64,000 bases of DNA from Microbacterium esteraromaticum (GCF_017303215.1 NZ_JAEMWU010000001.1:1426001-1490000); one strand, 5' to 3'. Counted from the stretch's first letter, positions 28,949-37,971 are shown. Numbers and translations are program-made. The notes: a model not told the origin generated them from the sequence alone.

Positions 28949-29830
28949 ATGCCCCACCTTCAGATCAGCCGCGCGTCCCGTCGGGCCGTCGCCACACCCT
29001 CTGCCCCGTCGACGAAGCGCCGCCCGATGATCGGGCTCGCTGCGGGAGCCGCGATCCTCGCCGCCGTCGCCGCCGGAATCGTCTACGCGCCGGCCGCGCT
29101 CGGCGCCGTGCCGAGCGAGACGGCGCTGGAAGAGGCGGCGGATGCTGTCGAAGACGGCAAGCTCGCGCTCGTCAATGCGCAGGCGCTGAACACGGTCGTG
29201 CTCGCCTCTGAGGTGCAGCCGGGATCCGTGGCGACGGCGGTGGACTTCGTCGAGCTGCGCAGCAACGTCAACACGCTGTCCGACACCGACGGTCTGTCCG
29301 CGGACCGTGTCGCCGAGCTCACTGCGGCGGTCGACCGCGAAGCGGATGCTGTACAGGGTCGCACCTCTGCTCTGCAGAACGCGCTGACCACGGCGAAGGA
29401 GATGAAGGTCGCCGAGGATGCCCGGCTCAAGGCCGAGGCTGAACGGATCGCCGCGGAGAAGGCGGCGAAGAAGGCGGCCGAGGACGCCCGTCGTGCCGCT
29501 GAGGCGCAGGCGGCCGCCAATACGCCGGAGGGCGCGAAGGCGACGGCACGAGCGATGGCCGCCGAGCGCTATGGCTGGGGCGAGGGAGAGTTCTCGTGCC
29601 TGGTCTCGCTGTGGACCAAGGAGTCCGGCTGGGACTACCAGGCGTACAACCCCAACGGCGGTGCCACGGGCATCCCGCAGTCACTCCCGGGCGACAAGAT
29701 GGCCACTGCAGGCAGCGACTGGCGTACCAACGCGACCACCCAGATCTCGTGGGGGCTGGACTACATCCAGCGCGCGTATGGCTCGCCGTGCGCCGCGTGG
29801 GGGCATTCGCAGGCCGTCAACTGGTACTGA
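28949..29830 (+). CDS. Secreted lysozyme-fold protein (aggregation-promoting factor-like)
   Basis: A 293-residue protein with a signal anchor at about residues 27-52, a coiled-coil region (100-200) rich in Ala, Glu and Lys, and a C-terminal domain of about 100 residues. That domain (WGEGEFSCLVSLWTKESGWD, then GIPQSLPGDKMA, and AAWGHSQAVNWY at the end) matches aggregation-promoting-factor/transglycosylase-like proteins. The glutamate in KESGW is the likely catalytic residue for cleaving peptidoglycan. It acts at the cell surface. Two cysteines near the domain ends may form a disulfide. Confidence 0.82.
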   Translation: MPHLQISRASRRAVATPSAPSTKRRPMIGLAAGAAILAAVAAGIVYAPAALGAVPSETALEEAADAVEDGKLALVNAQALNTVVLASEVQPGSVATAVDFVELRSNVNTLSDTDGLSADRVAELTAAVDREADAVQGRTSALQNALTTAKEMKVAEDARLKAEAERIAAEKAAKKAAEDARRAAEAQAAANTPEGAKATARAMAAERYGWGEGEFSCLVSLWTKESGWDYQAYNPNGGATGIPQSLPGDKMATAGSDWRTNATTQISWGLDYIQRAYGSPCAAWGHSQAVNWY

Positions 29831-29846
29831 CCTCTATCGCCGCGCG

Positions 29847-30392
29847 TCAGCGCAGCTCGGACACCAGTACGGCGCTCGTGCCGGGAAGGTGGGCCTCGAA
29901 GACGTGCGCTGCGTCGCCGGCATACGAGAGGTAGTCGCCGGGATGCATGAGCGCGGGCGCCTCGGTCGGGCCGATCAGCGCTTCACCGCTGATCAGGATG
30001 ACGTGTTCGGTGGTTCCGACGTGGTGGGGGAGCGAACGGCGTGGTTCGCCGGGCTCTGCCTGGATGAGGTAGATGTCGCGGCGGGTGCCGGGGGCCGCGG
30101 CTGACAGCAGTGTCGCCAGATACGGAGCTGCGGCGGAAGGGACGCCGGCGTGATCCCCCAGGCGGATCAGACGCGGTGCTGTCGTGCGCTCCTCGACCAG
30201 TGTCGCGAACGGCACGCCGAGGGCATCGCCGATGGCCCACAGCGTCTCGACGCTTGGGTTGCCGGAGCCGCTCTCCAATTGCGAGATTGTCGCCTTTGAT
30301 ACGCCGGCGCGGCGCGCCAGCTCCGACACCGACAGCTCGGCTGCCTCGCGTTCGCGGCGCAGGGAGTGGGCGAGTCGTTCGCGCAGGTCCAT
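29847..30392 (-). CDS. XRE-family regulator with cupin sensor domain
   Basis: A 181-residue regulator: an N-terminal HTH_3 domain (residues 6-60, SVSELARRAGVSKATISQLESG) and a C-terminal cupin (105-178, HVGTTEHVILISGEA). It is divergent from azlCD with 65 bp between the starts, the usual sign that it controls that exporter. In relatives the cupin binds a small ligand, often an amino acid or derivative. It probably also regulates its own promoter. Confidence 0.88.
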   Translation of the reverse strand: MDLRERLAHSLRREREAAELSVSELARRAGVSKATISQLESGSGNPSVETLWAIGDALGVPFATLVEERTTAPRLIRLGDHAGVPSAAAPYLATLLSAAAPGTRRDIYLIQAEPGEPRRSLPHHVGTTEHVILISGEALIGPTEAPALMHPGDYLSYAGDAAHVFEAHLPGTSAVLVSELR

Positions 30393-30421
30393 CTGTTCAG
30401 TATGTCAAACGTTCGTTCGGT

Positions 30422-30450
30422 TTGACTGGATCCCGCTCATCGTTCAGAAT
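30422..30450 (+). promoter_or_regulatory. Promoter of azlCD
   Basis: TTGACT (30422-30427), a 17-bp spacer and CAGAAT (30445-30450) form a good -35/-10 pair. Transcription would begin about 7 nt later, at the ATG of azlC. Just upstream, repeated CGTTCG units (30411-30420) may be part of the regulator's site. Confidence 0.65.
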
Positions 30451-30457
30451 GATGGGC

Positions 30458-31204
30458 ATGCGTTCAACGGATCGAACACCGGCGGTCATCGATGATCGCG
30501 CGGCCGCGCGTGAAGTGTGGCGCGAAGGGCTGGGCGTGGCCATCGCGACTAGCGCCTACGGCATCTCATTCGGCGCGCTCGCCGTCGCCTCTGGTCTTGA
30601 TGTCTGGCAGACGTGCGTGCTGAGCCTGGTGATGTTTACCGGCGGATCGCAGTACGCCTTCATCGGCGTCTTCAGCGCCGGCGGGATGGCGGCCCTGCCA
30701 TCAGCCGTCGCGTCGGCCGCGCTGCTCGGCGTGCGCAACATCGCCTACGGCATGCGCATGTCGCCGATCATCGGCGAGGGATTCTGGCGCCGCACGGCGG
30801 CTGCGCAGTTGACCATCGACGAGTCCACCGCCGTCGCGATCTCGCAGGGCTCGACACGACTGCGCAGGCTCGGGTTCTGGATCACCGGACTCGGTGTCTT
30901 CATCGGGTGGAACCTGACGACCCTCGCCGGAGCACTGTTGGGCGACGTGCTCGGCGACCCGAAGGCCTGGGGGCTCGATGCCGCCGCCGCGGCGGCCTTC
31001 CTGGCGCTGCTGTGGCCGCGCCTGAAGCAGCGTCAGGCGATCGCCGTCGGCGTCGCCGCCGCGGTCGTGGCGGGCTCGCTCACCCCTTTTCTCATGCCCG
31101 GGCTGCCGGTGTTGGTGGCCGCTGTCGTCGCGATCGTCGTCGGGTGGTTCAACTGGTTCAGCCGCGATGATGATCGGACCCCGTCGGAGGAGGTCACGGC
31201 ATGA
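30458..31204 (+). CDS. azlC: AzlC-family branched-chain amino acid exporter, large subunit
   Basis: A 248-residue membrane protein with the AzlC signature near residues 25-70 (ATSAYGISFGALAVASGL, VMFTGGSQYAFIG) and LLGVRNIAYGMRM. With AzlD it exports branched-chain amino acids or analogues. Three in-frame ATGs (30449, 30452, 30458) are possible; 30458 is chosen because it lies 7 nt after the -10 box, so the mRNA is probably leaderless. The stop overlaps azlD by 4 bp. Confidence 0.88.
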   Translation: MRSTDRTPAVIDDRAAAREVWREGLGVAIATSAYGISFGALAVASGLDVWQTCVLSLVMFTGGSQYAFIGVFSAGGMAALPSAVASAALLGVRNIAYGMRMSPIIGEGFWRRTAAAQLTIDESTAVAISQGSTRLRRLGFWITGLGVFIGWNLTTLAGALLGDVLGDPKAWGLDAAAAAAFLALLWPRLKQRQAIAVGVAAAVVAGSLTPFLMPGLPVLVAAVVAIVVGWFNWFSRDDDRTPSEEVTA

Positions 31205-31515
31205 GCGTCTGGAGCGCGGTACTGCTTGCCGCATGCATCTGTGTGGGCTTGAAGGCGTTCGGCTATCTGATCCCCGCGCGCGTCCTCGAGGCACCGCGCC
31301 CGGCGCGCATCTCGGATCTGCTCACCGTGGCGCTGCTGTCAGCCCTCGTCGCCGTGCAATCGTTGGGCGCGGGGCAGGCCGTGGTGGTGGATGCCAGGCT
31401 CCCGGCCGTGCTGGTCGCCGCGGGGCTGCTGTGGATGCGTCAGTCGTTCATCGTCGTCGTCGCGGCCGCCGCCGCCGTGGCGGCACTGCTGCGTATGCTC
31501 GGCTGGGCGGCCTGA
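31201..31515 (+). CDS. azlD: AzlD-family exporter small subunit
   Basis: A 104-residue protein with three or four membrane helices, the normal size of AzlD. The RISDLLTVALLSALVAVQSLG segment and LPAVLVAAGLLWMRQSFIVVV helix are typical. It works with AzlC, whose stop codon overlaps its ATG. Confidence 0.88.
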   Translation: MSVWSAVLLAACICVGLKAFGYLIPARVLEAPRPARISDLLTVALLSALVAVQSLGAGQAVVVDARLPAVLVAAGLLWMRQSFIVVVAAAAAVAALLRMLGWAA

Positions 31516-31577
31516 CGGTAGCATCCGACGTTCCGACGCACAGGTGCTCGCAGCCCGCGGGCGACTAGGGTTGAGCT

Positions 31578-31988
31578 GTGCGCAGCATCCTCTCCCGTGG
31601 CCTGTCCTGGCTGGCAGCAGCCCTCGTCGGCGCCGTTTACGGCGTCGCGGCCACCATCGCGCACAGCTTCATGCTCGGCCCCGTACCGGTCGGGATGATC
31701 GTCGGCGCCATCGGCTGCGCCGCGCTGCTGATCGCCCTGCGCGCGCTGACCGGCGACCGTTGGGCCGCGCTCGCCGCTGGGCTCGGCATGATGGCGCTCA
31801 TCCTGATCATCTCCCAACGCGGGCCCGGGGGATCGGTCGTCGTGCCGAATACGCCGCTGGGCAACATCTGGATGTACATCGCGTCGGGGATCGTCCTGCT
31901 CACGGTGATGTGGCCGGACACGAGCCGGTTGCGCGAACTCTCGTCATCGATGTCGACATCGACGACGCCGCGCACACCCGAGTCCTGA
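31578..31988 (+). CDS. Four-helix membrane protein, DUF6113-like
   Basis: A 136-residue protein with four predicted helices (about residues 8-28, 35-55, 60-78, 95-112) and a Ser/Thr-rich tail. It resembles the DUF6113 proteins often found next to the fdxA/dapC pair in actinobacteria; the assignment is from memory and the function is unknown. The GTG at 31578 follows TAGGGT (31566-31571) by 6 nt, which indicates a leaderless start. Confidence 0.65.
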   Translation: MRSILSRGLSWLAAALVGAVYGVAATIAHSFMLGPVPVGMIVGAIGCAALLIALRALTGDRWAALAAGLGMMALILIISQRGPGGSVVVPNTPLGNIWMYIASGIVLLTVMWPDTSRLRELSSSMSTSTTPRTPES

Positions 31989-32035
31989 CCGCCGCCCCGG
32001 GGCACCCTGCGCCGCGGGGGTCGTAGACTGATCAT

Positions 32036-32356
32036 GTGACGTACGTGATCGCCCTTCCCTGTGTCGATGTCAAGGACCGCGCCTGCGTCGACGAATGTCC
32101 CGTGGACTGCATCTACGAAGGGGATCGGATGCTGTACATCCACCCCGACGAGTGCGTCGACTGCGGCGCCTGCGAGCCGGTCTGCCCCGTCGAGGCGATC
32201 TATTACGAGGACGATCTGCCCGAGGAATGGGCCGACTATTACAAGGCGAACGTCGAGTTCTTCAACGAGATCGGCTCGCCCGGCGGCGCCGCGAAGGTCG
32301 GCGTCTACGACTTCGACCACCCCGTGGTCTCGGTGCTTCCCCCGCAGGGGGAGTAG
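32036..32356 (+). CDS. fdxA: Seven-iron ferredoxin (FdxA/FdxC type)
   Basis: A 106-residue ferredoxin. Cysteines at 9, 17, 21 and 25 and the C-x2-C-x2-C-x3-CP run ([12 protein letters not shown]) bind one [3Fe-4S] and one [4Fe-4S] cluster. It carries electrons in the cytoplasm. The GTG at 32036 follows TAGACT (32024-32029) by 6 nt, so the transcript is probably leaderless. dapC starts directly after the stop, a pairing also known in mycobacteria. Confidence 0.93.
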   Translation: MTYVIALPCVDVKDRACVDECPVDCIYEGDRMLYIHPDECVDCGACEPVCPVEAIYYEDDLPEEWADYYKANVEFFNEIGSPGGAAKVGVYDFDHPVVSVLPPQGE

Positions 32357-33466
32357 GTGAGCGTCCGCGACCTCGCCGATTACCCGTGGGACGCCGTCGT
32401 CCCGTACCGTGAGCGCGCATCCCAGCATCCCGACGGACTCGTCGACCTCTCGATCGGCTCGCCGGTCGACCCGACGCCGGAAGTGATCCGCGCGGCGCTC
32501 GCCGAGGCGACCGACGCGCACGCGTACCCGCAGACCACCGGAACACCCAGCGTGCGCCAAGCGATCGTCGACTGGTACGCCCGGCGACGCGGCGTGCCCG
32601 ACCTGCGTGAAGCGAATGTGCTGCCCACGATCGGGTCGAAAGAACTCGTCGCCCTGCTGCCGACCCTGCTCGGGCTCGGTGAAGGCGACATCGTCGTGCA
32701 CCCGCGGGTGGCGTATCCGACGTACGCCGTCGGCGCGACGGTCGCCGGCGCGACGCCCGTCGCCGCGGACGACCCGGCCGAATGGCCAGAGGGTTCCAAG
32801 CTGATCTGGATCAACACTCCGGGCAACCCCGACGGGCGCACCTGGACGCTCGACGAGCTCCGCGTCGCAGTGAAGCGCGCCCGTGAACTCGGCGCCGTGC
32901 TCGCGAGTGACGAGTGCTACGCCGAACTCGGGTGGGACGGCCCCTGGCGAAACGAGTCGATCCCGTCGGTTCTCGACCCACGGGTCACCGGTGGCACGCG
33001 ATCGGACCTTCTGAGCGTGTACTCGCTGAGCAAGCAGTCCAACCTCGCCGGCTATCGTGCGGCATTCATCGCGGGCTGCGCACGCGTCGTCGGCGGTATT
33101 CTCACCGCGCGCAAGCACCTGGGACTCATGCCACCAGCACCCGTGCAGCACGCCATGGCCGTTGCCCTGGGCGATGACGCGCATGTCGCCGCCCAGAAAG
33201 AGCTCTACCGGCAACGCCGCGACGCGCTCGTACCGGCGCTGGAGGCCGCGGGGTTCCGCATCGACGGCTCCGAGGCGGGACTGTACCTCTGGGCGACCGA
33301 GGGGCGCGACGCCTGGGAATCGATGGGGCGGCTCGCAGAGCTCGGCATCCTGGCAGGTCCCGGCCACTTCTACGGTGCGCACTCGGCACAGCACGTGCGC
33401 CTCTCGCTAACCGCACCGTCGGAGCGTGTGCAGCAGGCCGCGGCGCGGCTGATGGCATCCGCCTGA
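32357..33466 (+). CDS. dapC: Succinyldiaminopimelate transaminase
   Basis: A 369-residue class I/II aminotransferase. K226 in YSLSKQSNLAGYR binds PLP; INTPGNPDGR and the DECYAELGW block belong to the actinobacterial DapC group. It makes N-succinyl-LL-2,6-diaminopimelate from the keto form in the succinylase lysine/DAP pathway; dapD and dapE lie 9 kb further on. The GTG start directly follows the fdxA stop, so both genes are co-transcribed. Confidence 0.9.
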   Translation: MSVRDLADYPWDAVVPYRERASQHPDGLVDLSIGSPVDPTPEVIRAALAEATDAHAYPQTTGTPSVRQAIVDWYARRRGVPDLREANVLPTIGSKELVALLPTLLGLGEGDIVVHPRVAYPTYAVGATVAGATPVAADDPAEWPEGSKLIWINTPGNPDGRTWTLDELRVAVKRARELGAVLASDECYAELGWDGPWRNESIPSVLDPRVTGGTRSDLLSVYSLSKQSNLAGYRAAFIAGCARVVGGILTARKHLGLMPPAPVQHAMAVALGDDAHVAAQKELYRQRRDALVPALEAAGFRIDGSEAGLYLWATEGRDAWESMGRLAELGILAGPGHFYGAHSAQHVRLSLTAPSERVQQAAARLMASA

Positions 33467-33536
33467 GGCTTTGTGTGGATCGCGCGCAAGCTGCGCTGAT
33501 CTTTTGGTGGATGTCACAGTAGGCCGAACGCACGGC

Positions 33537-33542
33537 TAGGCT
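33537..33542 (+). promoter_or_regulatory. -10 element of the citrate synthase promoter
   Basis: TAGGCT at 33537-33542, with GTCACA 18 bp upstream as a possible -35 box. The leader to the GTG start would be about 87 nt, unlike the leaderless genes nearby. Confidence 0.5.
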
Positions 33543-33635
33543 GTAAAAGCGATGTGAATGCGCGGAGCCCGCGGCCTCGTGTCGGTGCCCCGTGGCCATC
33601 GCCCCATGACGATACTGATTCAGCAGGAGGTTGGC

Positions 33636-34925
33636 GTGAGCGCAGCTCAGCCCGAGAAGGCGACTCTCTCGATCGGCGACACGACGGCGGAGTTCCCCCT
33701 GTTGCGCGCAACCAGCGGAATCGACAGCATCGATTTCTCGACGCTGACCCGCCAGACCGGGTACACCGGCCTCGACTACGGATTCGTCAACACCGCCTCG
33801 ACCAAGTCGGCCGTCACCTACATCGACGGCGACAAGGGCATCCTGCGCTACCGCGGATACCCGATCGAGCAGGTCGCGAAGAACTGCTCGTACCTTGAGG
33901 TCGCCTGGTTGCTCATCTACGGCGAACTGCCCACACCCTCGGAACTCGCCGACTTCGACGAGCGCATCCGCCGGCACACGCTGCTGCACGAAGATCTCAA
34001 GCGCTTCTTCTCGGCGCTGCCCCACACGGCGCATCCGATGTCGGTGCTCTCGTCGGCCGTCGCGGCACTGTCGACCTACTACGAGGGGCAGACCGACCCG
34101 AACAACCCCGAGCACGTCGAGCTGAACATGGTGCGCATGCTCGCCAAGCTGCCGGTCATCGCCGCGTACGCGCACAAGAAGAGCGTCGGGCAGGCGTTCC
34201 TGTACCCCGACAACTCGCTGAGCTTCGTCGACAACTTCCTCAAGCTGAACTTCGGTGTGCTCTCTGAGCCGTACGAGGTCAACCCGGTGATGTCGAAGGC
34301 GCTCGAGCTGCTGCTGATCCTGCACGAGGACCACGAGCAGAACGCCTCGACCTCGACCGTGCGCCTGGTCGGTTCCACCGGTGCCAACCAGTTCGCCTCG
34401 GTTTCGGCCGGTATTCAGGCGCTGTCGGGCCCGCTGCACGGCGGGGCCAACGAGGCCGTTCTCACGATGCTCGGCCAGATCCGCGAATCGGGTCAGAGCG
34501 TGCAGCGTTTCGTCGAGCGCGTGAAGAACAAAGAAGAGGGCGTCAAGCTCATGGGCTTCGGCCACCGGGTCTACAAGAACTACGACCCGCGCGCGAAGCT
34601 CGTCAAGGAGGCCGCGGACGAGGTGCTCGCATCGCTCGGCGTCAACGACCCGCTGCTCGACCTCGCCAAGGAGCTCGAAGAGATCGCCCTCGCCGACGAT
34701 TACTTCAAGGAGCGTCGCCTGTACCCGAACGTCGATTTCTACACCGGCGTCATCTACAAGGCCATGGGCTTCCCGACCCGCATGTTCACGGTGCTCTTCG
34801 CCATCGGTCGTCTGCCCGGTTGGCTGGCGCAGTGGCGCGAGCTCAACCTCGACCCGCAGAACAAGATCGGCCGCCCGCAGCAGCTGTACATCGGTTCGCC
34901 TGAGCGCACCTTCCCGACGCGCTGA
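33636..34925 (+). CDS. gltA: Citrate synthase (type II, hexameric-like)
   Basis: A 429-residue enzyme that condenses oxaloacetate and acetyl-CoA to citrate, the entry to the TCA cycle. GILRYRGYPIEQVA, the GPLHGGANEAVL block and MGFGHRVYKNYDPRA contain the active-site histidines; the N-terminal beta-rich extension (TLSIGDTTAEFPLL) marks the Gram-negative/actinobacterial long type. The GTG at 33636 has AGGAGG 6 nt upstream; an in-frame ATG at 33606 would add ten residues and is less likely. Confidence 0.95.
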   Translation: MSAAQPEKATLSIGDTTAEFPLLRATSGIDSIDFSTLTRQTGYTGLDYGFVNTASTKSAVTYIDGDKGILRYRGYPIEQVAKNCSYLEVAWLLIYGELPTPSELADFDERIRRHTLLHEDLKRFFSALPHTAHPMSVLSSAVAALSTYYEGQTDPNNPEHVELNMVRMLAKLPVIAAYAHKKSVGQAFLYPDNSLSFVDNFLKLNFGVLSEPYEVNPVMSKALELLLILHEDHEQNASTSTVRLVGSTGANQFASVSAGIQALSGPLHGGANEAVLTMLGQIRESGQSVQRFVERVKNKEEGVKLMGFGHRVYKNYDPRAKLVKEAADEVLASLGVNDPLLDLAKELEEIALADDYFKERRLYPNVDFYTGVIYKAMGFPTRMFTVLFAIGRLPGWLAQWRELNLDPQNKIGRPQQLYIGSPERTFPTR

Positions 34926-34942
34926 TCCGCGTCGTCACGCTC

Positions 34943-34970
34943 TGCCCCTGCCTCGGACGGCGGGGGCTTT
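34943..34970 (+). terminator. Candidate terminator of gltA
   Basis: GCCCCtGCC and GGCgGGGGC flank a 6-nt loop and are followed by TTTGTGTTTT. The stem has one mismatch, but the U-rich tail fits an intrinsic terminator. Confidence 0.65.
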
Positions 34971-34995
34971 GTGTTTTCCTGCTCCCGTAGCAAAA

Positions 34996-35026
34996 GGTCC
35001 CGCTTGCCGGCGCGGCAAGCGGGACC
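34996..35026 (-). terminator. Terminator of the first DEAD-box helicase gene
   Basis: A perfect 13-bp stem, GGTCCCGCTTGCC (34996-35008) with GGCAAGCGGGACC (35014-35026). On the minus strand it is followed by TTTTGC. It lies 14 nt after the helicase stop. Confidence 0.88.
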
Positions 35027-35040
35027 CAGTGGGGCAGGCG

Positions 35041-36618
35041 TCAGCGACCCTGGGGGCGGCTGACGCGCCGGGAGCCCTGCGGGCGTCCGGATCCTGCGGT
35101 CGGGCCGCCGTGGGCCGGACGGGACGAACCGCTCTGCTGCGCGCGCTCGGCGCGAGGAGCGTGCTGTCCGCGTGCAGCCTGATCGCGCGGAGCCTGACGC
35201 TCACCCCGAGGCTGCGGGGACGGGTTCTGTGCGCGCTGGCCCTCGCCACGCTGACCACGTGCGCCGCCCGTCGATGCGCTGTTTTGCGCACCAGCCTGCG
35301 CGCCGGCCTGGGCGCCGCCACGTCCGCGGCGGCGTCGCGACGAACGGCCTGCGGCCTGTTCGCCGGTCGCGGTGCCGGCTCCCGTCTGGGCGTTGCTCTT
35401 CTTCTTGCCCTGCGGCTGCTTGGGCTGCGGCGGAGCGGGCTTGACGTGCGGTGCGCGCTCGCACACCAGCTCGGCGACGGCGTCTGCGGTCGCCGGCTCG
35501 GGGGCGACCTTGATGCCTGCCTTGCGCAGCAGGTCATTCACATCGCGGCGCTGCTCGGGCAGCATCAGCGTGACGACGGTGCCCGCGGCGCCGGCGCGTG
35601 CGGTGCGGCCCGAGCGGTGCAGGTACGCCTTGTGCTCGACGGGCGGGTCGACGTGCACCACGAGCTCGACGTCGTCGACGTGCACACCGCGGGCGGCGAC
35701 GTCGGTCGCCACCAGCACCCGCACGCCACCGGCGGAGGGGTCGGCACCGAAGGCCGCGAGGTTGCGCTCACGGGCGTTCTGGCCCAGGTTGCCGTGCAGA
35801 TCAACGGAGGGGATGCCCGCCGCGGTGAGCTGCTTGGCGAGCTTCTTCGCGTGATGCTTGGTGCGGGTGAACAGGATGCGGCGGCCAAGGCCCGAGGCCA
35901 GATCCTGCACGAGCGCCTTCTTCGCGTCGGCGTCGGCGGCAACGAGCACGCGGTGAGTCATCTCGCCGACCGGCACGCTCGCCTCGTCGACCTCGTGGCT
36001 GACGGGGTTGTGCAGGAAGCGCTTGGCCAGTGCGTCGATGCCGCGGTCGAGGGTCGCGCTGAACAGCAGGCGCTGCCCGTTCTTCGGGGTCGCTGCGAGG
36101 ATGCGGGTGACTCCGGGGAGGAAGCCGAGGTCGGCCATGTGATCGGCCTCGTCGAGCACGGCGATCTCGACGGCATCCAGCGAGACGACGCCCTGCTTCA
36201 TCAGGTCCTCGAGCCGGCCGGGGCATGCCACGACGATGTCGACGCCGCCGCGCATCGCCTGCTCCTGCGGGCGCTGGCTGACGCCACCGAAGATGGTGGT
36301 GACGCGCATGCCGGTGGCCGCGGCGAGCGGGGTGATGGTCGCGGCGATCTGCGTCGCGAGCTCGCGGGTGGGGGCGAGCACGAGGCCGCGCGGGTGCCCC
36401 GGACGTCGCCGCGTCTCTGATTCTGCCAGGCGAGCGACGAGCGGCAGTGCGAAGGCGATGGTCTTGCCGCTGCCGGTGCGGCCGCGGCCGAGCAGATCGC
36501 GCCCGGCCAGGGAGTCGGGCAGCGTATCGCGCTGAATGGCGAACGCCTCGGTCTTGCCGTCGGCCGCGAGAACGTTCGCGAGAGCGGCGGGCACGCCGAG
36601 TTCGAGGAAGGTAGGCAT
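35041..36618 (-). CDS. DEAD-box RNA helicase with basic C-terminal tail
   Basis: A 525-residue RNA helicase. Core motifs: AIQRDTLP (Q motif), RTGSGKT (motif I), APTRELA (Ia), LDEADHM (II), FSAT (III), VATDVAARG (V) and HRSGRTARAG (VI), all within about residues 1-375. The last 150 residues are low in complexity and rich in R, G, Q and A (RSSRRRRGRGG), suited to bind RNA. It should unwind RNA in ribosome assembly or mRNA decay. The likely promoter lies about 185 bp upstream. Confidence 0.92.
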   Translation of the reverse strand: MPTFLELGVPAALANVLAADGKTEAFAIQRDTLPDSLAGRDLLGRGRTGSGKTIAFALPLVARLAESETRRRPGHPRGLVLAPTRELATQIAATITPLAAATGMRVTTIFGGVSQRPQEQAMRGGVDIVVACPGRLEDLMKQGVVSLDAVEIAVLDEADHMADLGFLPGVTRILAATPKNGQRLLFSATLDRGIDALAKRFLHNPVSHEVDEASVPVGEMTHRVLVAADADAKKALVQDLASGLGRRILFTRTKHHAKKLAKQLTAAGIPSVDLHGNLGQNARERNLAAFGADPSAGGVRVLVATDVAARGVHVDDVELVVHVDPPVEHKAYLHRSGRTARAGAAGTVVTLMLPEQRRDVNDLLRKAGIKVAPEPATADAVAELVCERAPHVKPAPPQPKQPQGKKKSNAQTGAGTATGEQAAGRSSRRRRGRGGAQAGAQAGAQNSASTGGARGQRGEGQRAQNPSPQPRGERQAPRDQAARGQHAPRAERAQQSGSSRPAHGGPTAGSGRPQGSRRVSRPQGR

Positions 36619-36802
36619 AGGAGAACTCCAGGAGGCACGCGAGAGCGTGCGGAAGGTCGAGGGTGGGCGACGGCGCAGGCGTGCGCATCGTTTCGCCGTG
36701 CGAAAGGCCGGTCGGATGCCGGTAGGGGAGCGTGATGCTCGCTGTCAGTCTTCGCAGACTCCGTGTCGACGACGCATCGCCCGCTGAGCGGACGACCTGT
36801 CA

Positions 36803-36808
36803 AGTCTA
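36803..36808 (-). promoter_or_regulatory. -10 element and long leader of the first DEAD-box helicase
   Basis: TAGACT on the minus strand (over 36803-36808) is the best -10 hexamer between the helicase and its upstream neighbour. It predicts a 5' leader of about 175-180 nt for a gene in a window where many mRNAs are leaderless. The 236-bp gap holds no other feature that I can support. Confidence 0.45.
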
Positions 36809-36854
36809 GCAACACCGCGTCGAGAGACCCGACGTGCGCTCACAGCTTGCCGCC

Positions 36855-37823
36855 TCACAACCAGCCGCGACGCACGGCAGCGACGCCGAGCTGCAGACGT
36901 GTGTCGACATCGGCCCGGTCCATCAGCTCGCGCACCCGGCGTTGCACGGTGCGCACCGAGCTGCCCATGCGCAGCCCGATCGCGCGATCGGTCAGTCCCG
37001 CATCCATCAGGGCGAGGACTTCGCGCTCCTCGGCGTCGAGGTCCACTTCTTCGATATCGCCGGTGTCGCGGGTGATCAGGTGCGATGAGGCCTGCCAGGT
37101 GCGCTCGAACAGTGAGAGGGCGAGTCCGACCAGTCCTCCGGCGTGCAGCAGCAGGGCGCCGCTGGATTGGTCTTCGCCGTCCGCAGCCGAGGGCACCATG
37201 GCGATCGTGCGGTCGACGATGAGCATGCGCGTGGGGAGCGAGCCGGCGACGCGCACGTCGAGGCCACCCTCGATGGCACCGCGCACGGCGTCGAGCATGC
37301 CGGGCGCTTCCAGGCGTGCGCGTTCGAGAACGTACCGATACCGGATGCCGCGCTGATGCGCGAGCTCCTCCTCGACGTTCTGTTCGCGGTCGATCGCGAC
37401 GATGTCGCCCTTGACGAACAGCAGCACCTCGCTGCGTGCGCTGCGTTGCAGTTGGTTGAAACGGTGGCCGACGGCCTCGCTGCCGCGCACGACGTCTACG
37501 ACGTCGGCCTCGCCCGTGCCGGCGTTGCGGTACAGCTGCTCCAGCGCGAGCATCTCTGCCTGTGCCTGTCGGAGGCGGTCCTCGTGGTCGAGGATCAGGC
37601 CGCCGAGGGCAACGTCGGGCGGTGCGGCGATGAGGCGGCCCGGCGCCGGACCTTCTCGCGCGACCAGCCCGCGCGTCGTGAGCGCGTCGATCGCCGAGCC
37701 GACCTGTGCGTCGCGCAAGCCGAGTTCGATCGCGAGGTCGGCGGCAGAGAGCGCGCGGTGGCGCACGAGGTGCTCGTAGATGCGGTGTTCGACGATGCCG
37801 AGACCCAGCACGTCCAGTCCCAT
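36855..37823 (-). CDS. Two-HTH regulator: TrmB-like N terminus, LuxR-type C terminus
   Basis: A 322-residue regulator. The N-terminal winged helix (about residues 5-65, VEHRIYEHLVRHRALSAADLA) resembles TrmB; the middle (85-245) looks like a phospholipase-D-fold sensor as in TrmB proteins; the C terminus (255-315, EEREVLALMDAGLTDRAIGLRM) is a LuxR-type HTH. The ATG at 37823 has GGAGG 5 nt upstream. It is divergent from the giant S8 protease gene, with inverted repeats between them, so it probably controls that gene. Confidence 0.82.
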   Translation of the reverse strand: MGLDVLGLGIVEHRIYEHLVRHRALSAADLAIELGLRDAQVGSAIDALTTRGLVAREGPAPGRLIAAPPDVALGGLILDHEDRLRQAQAEMLALEQLYRNAGTGEADVVDVVRGSEAVGHRFNQLQRSARSEVLLFVKGDIVAIDREQNVEEELAHQRGIRYRYVLERARLEAPGMLDAVRGAIEGGLDVRVAGSLPTRMLIVDRTIAMVPSAADGEDQSSGALLLHAGGLVGLALSLFERTWQASSHLITRDTGDIEEVDLDAEEREVLALMDAGLTDRAIGLRMGSSVRTVQRRVRELMDRADVDTRLQLGVAAVRRGWL

Positions 37824-37889
37824 CATGTCCTCCACTCTCGCGGCTCGGACGCGGCCCCGTCGACGCCGGAGGGCGACGAGAAATGGCCA

Positions 37890-37940
37890 TGTCGTATATG
37901 CGACACCATACGCGCATTCATGAGTGGCACTGTTGTGCCA
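37890..37940. promoter_or_regulatory. Operator-like inverted repeats between regulator and S8 protease
   Basis: TGTCG-TATATG-CGACA (37890-37905) is a perfect 5-bp-arm dyad around a -10-like TATATG. A second dyad, TGGCAC-TGTT-GTGCCA (37925-37940), lies 20 bp further. The two are about three helical turns apart, so two dimers could bind the same face. Confidence 0.55.
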
Positions 37941-37971
37941 GACACCCGTTCACTCCCGAGGAGAGTCACCC

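Noticed and set aside
33606-33635. Ten-residue longer citrate synthase start at ATG 33606
   Set aside because: AGGAGG is placed for the GTG at 33636, and the extension has no family match.
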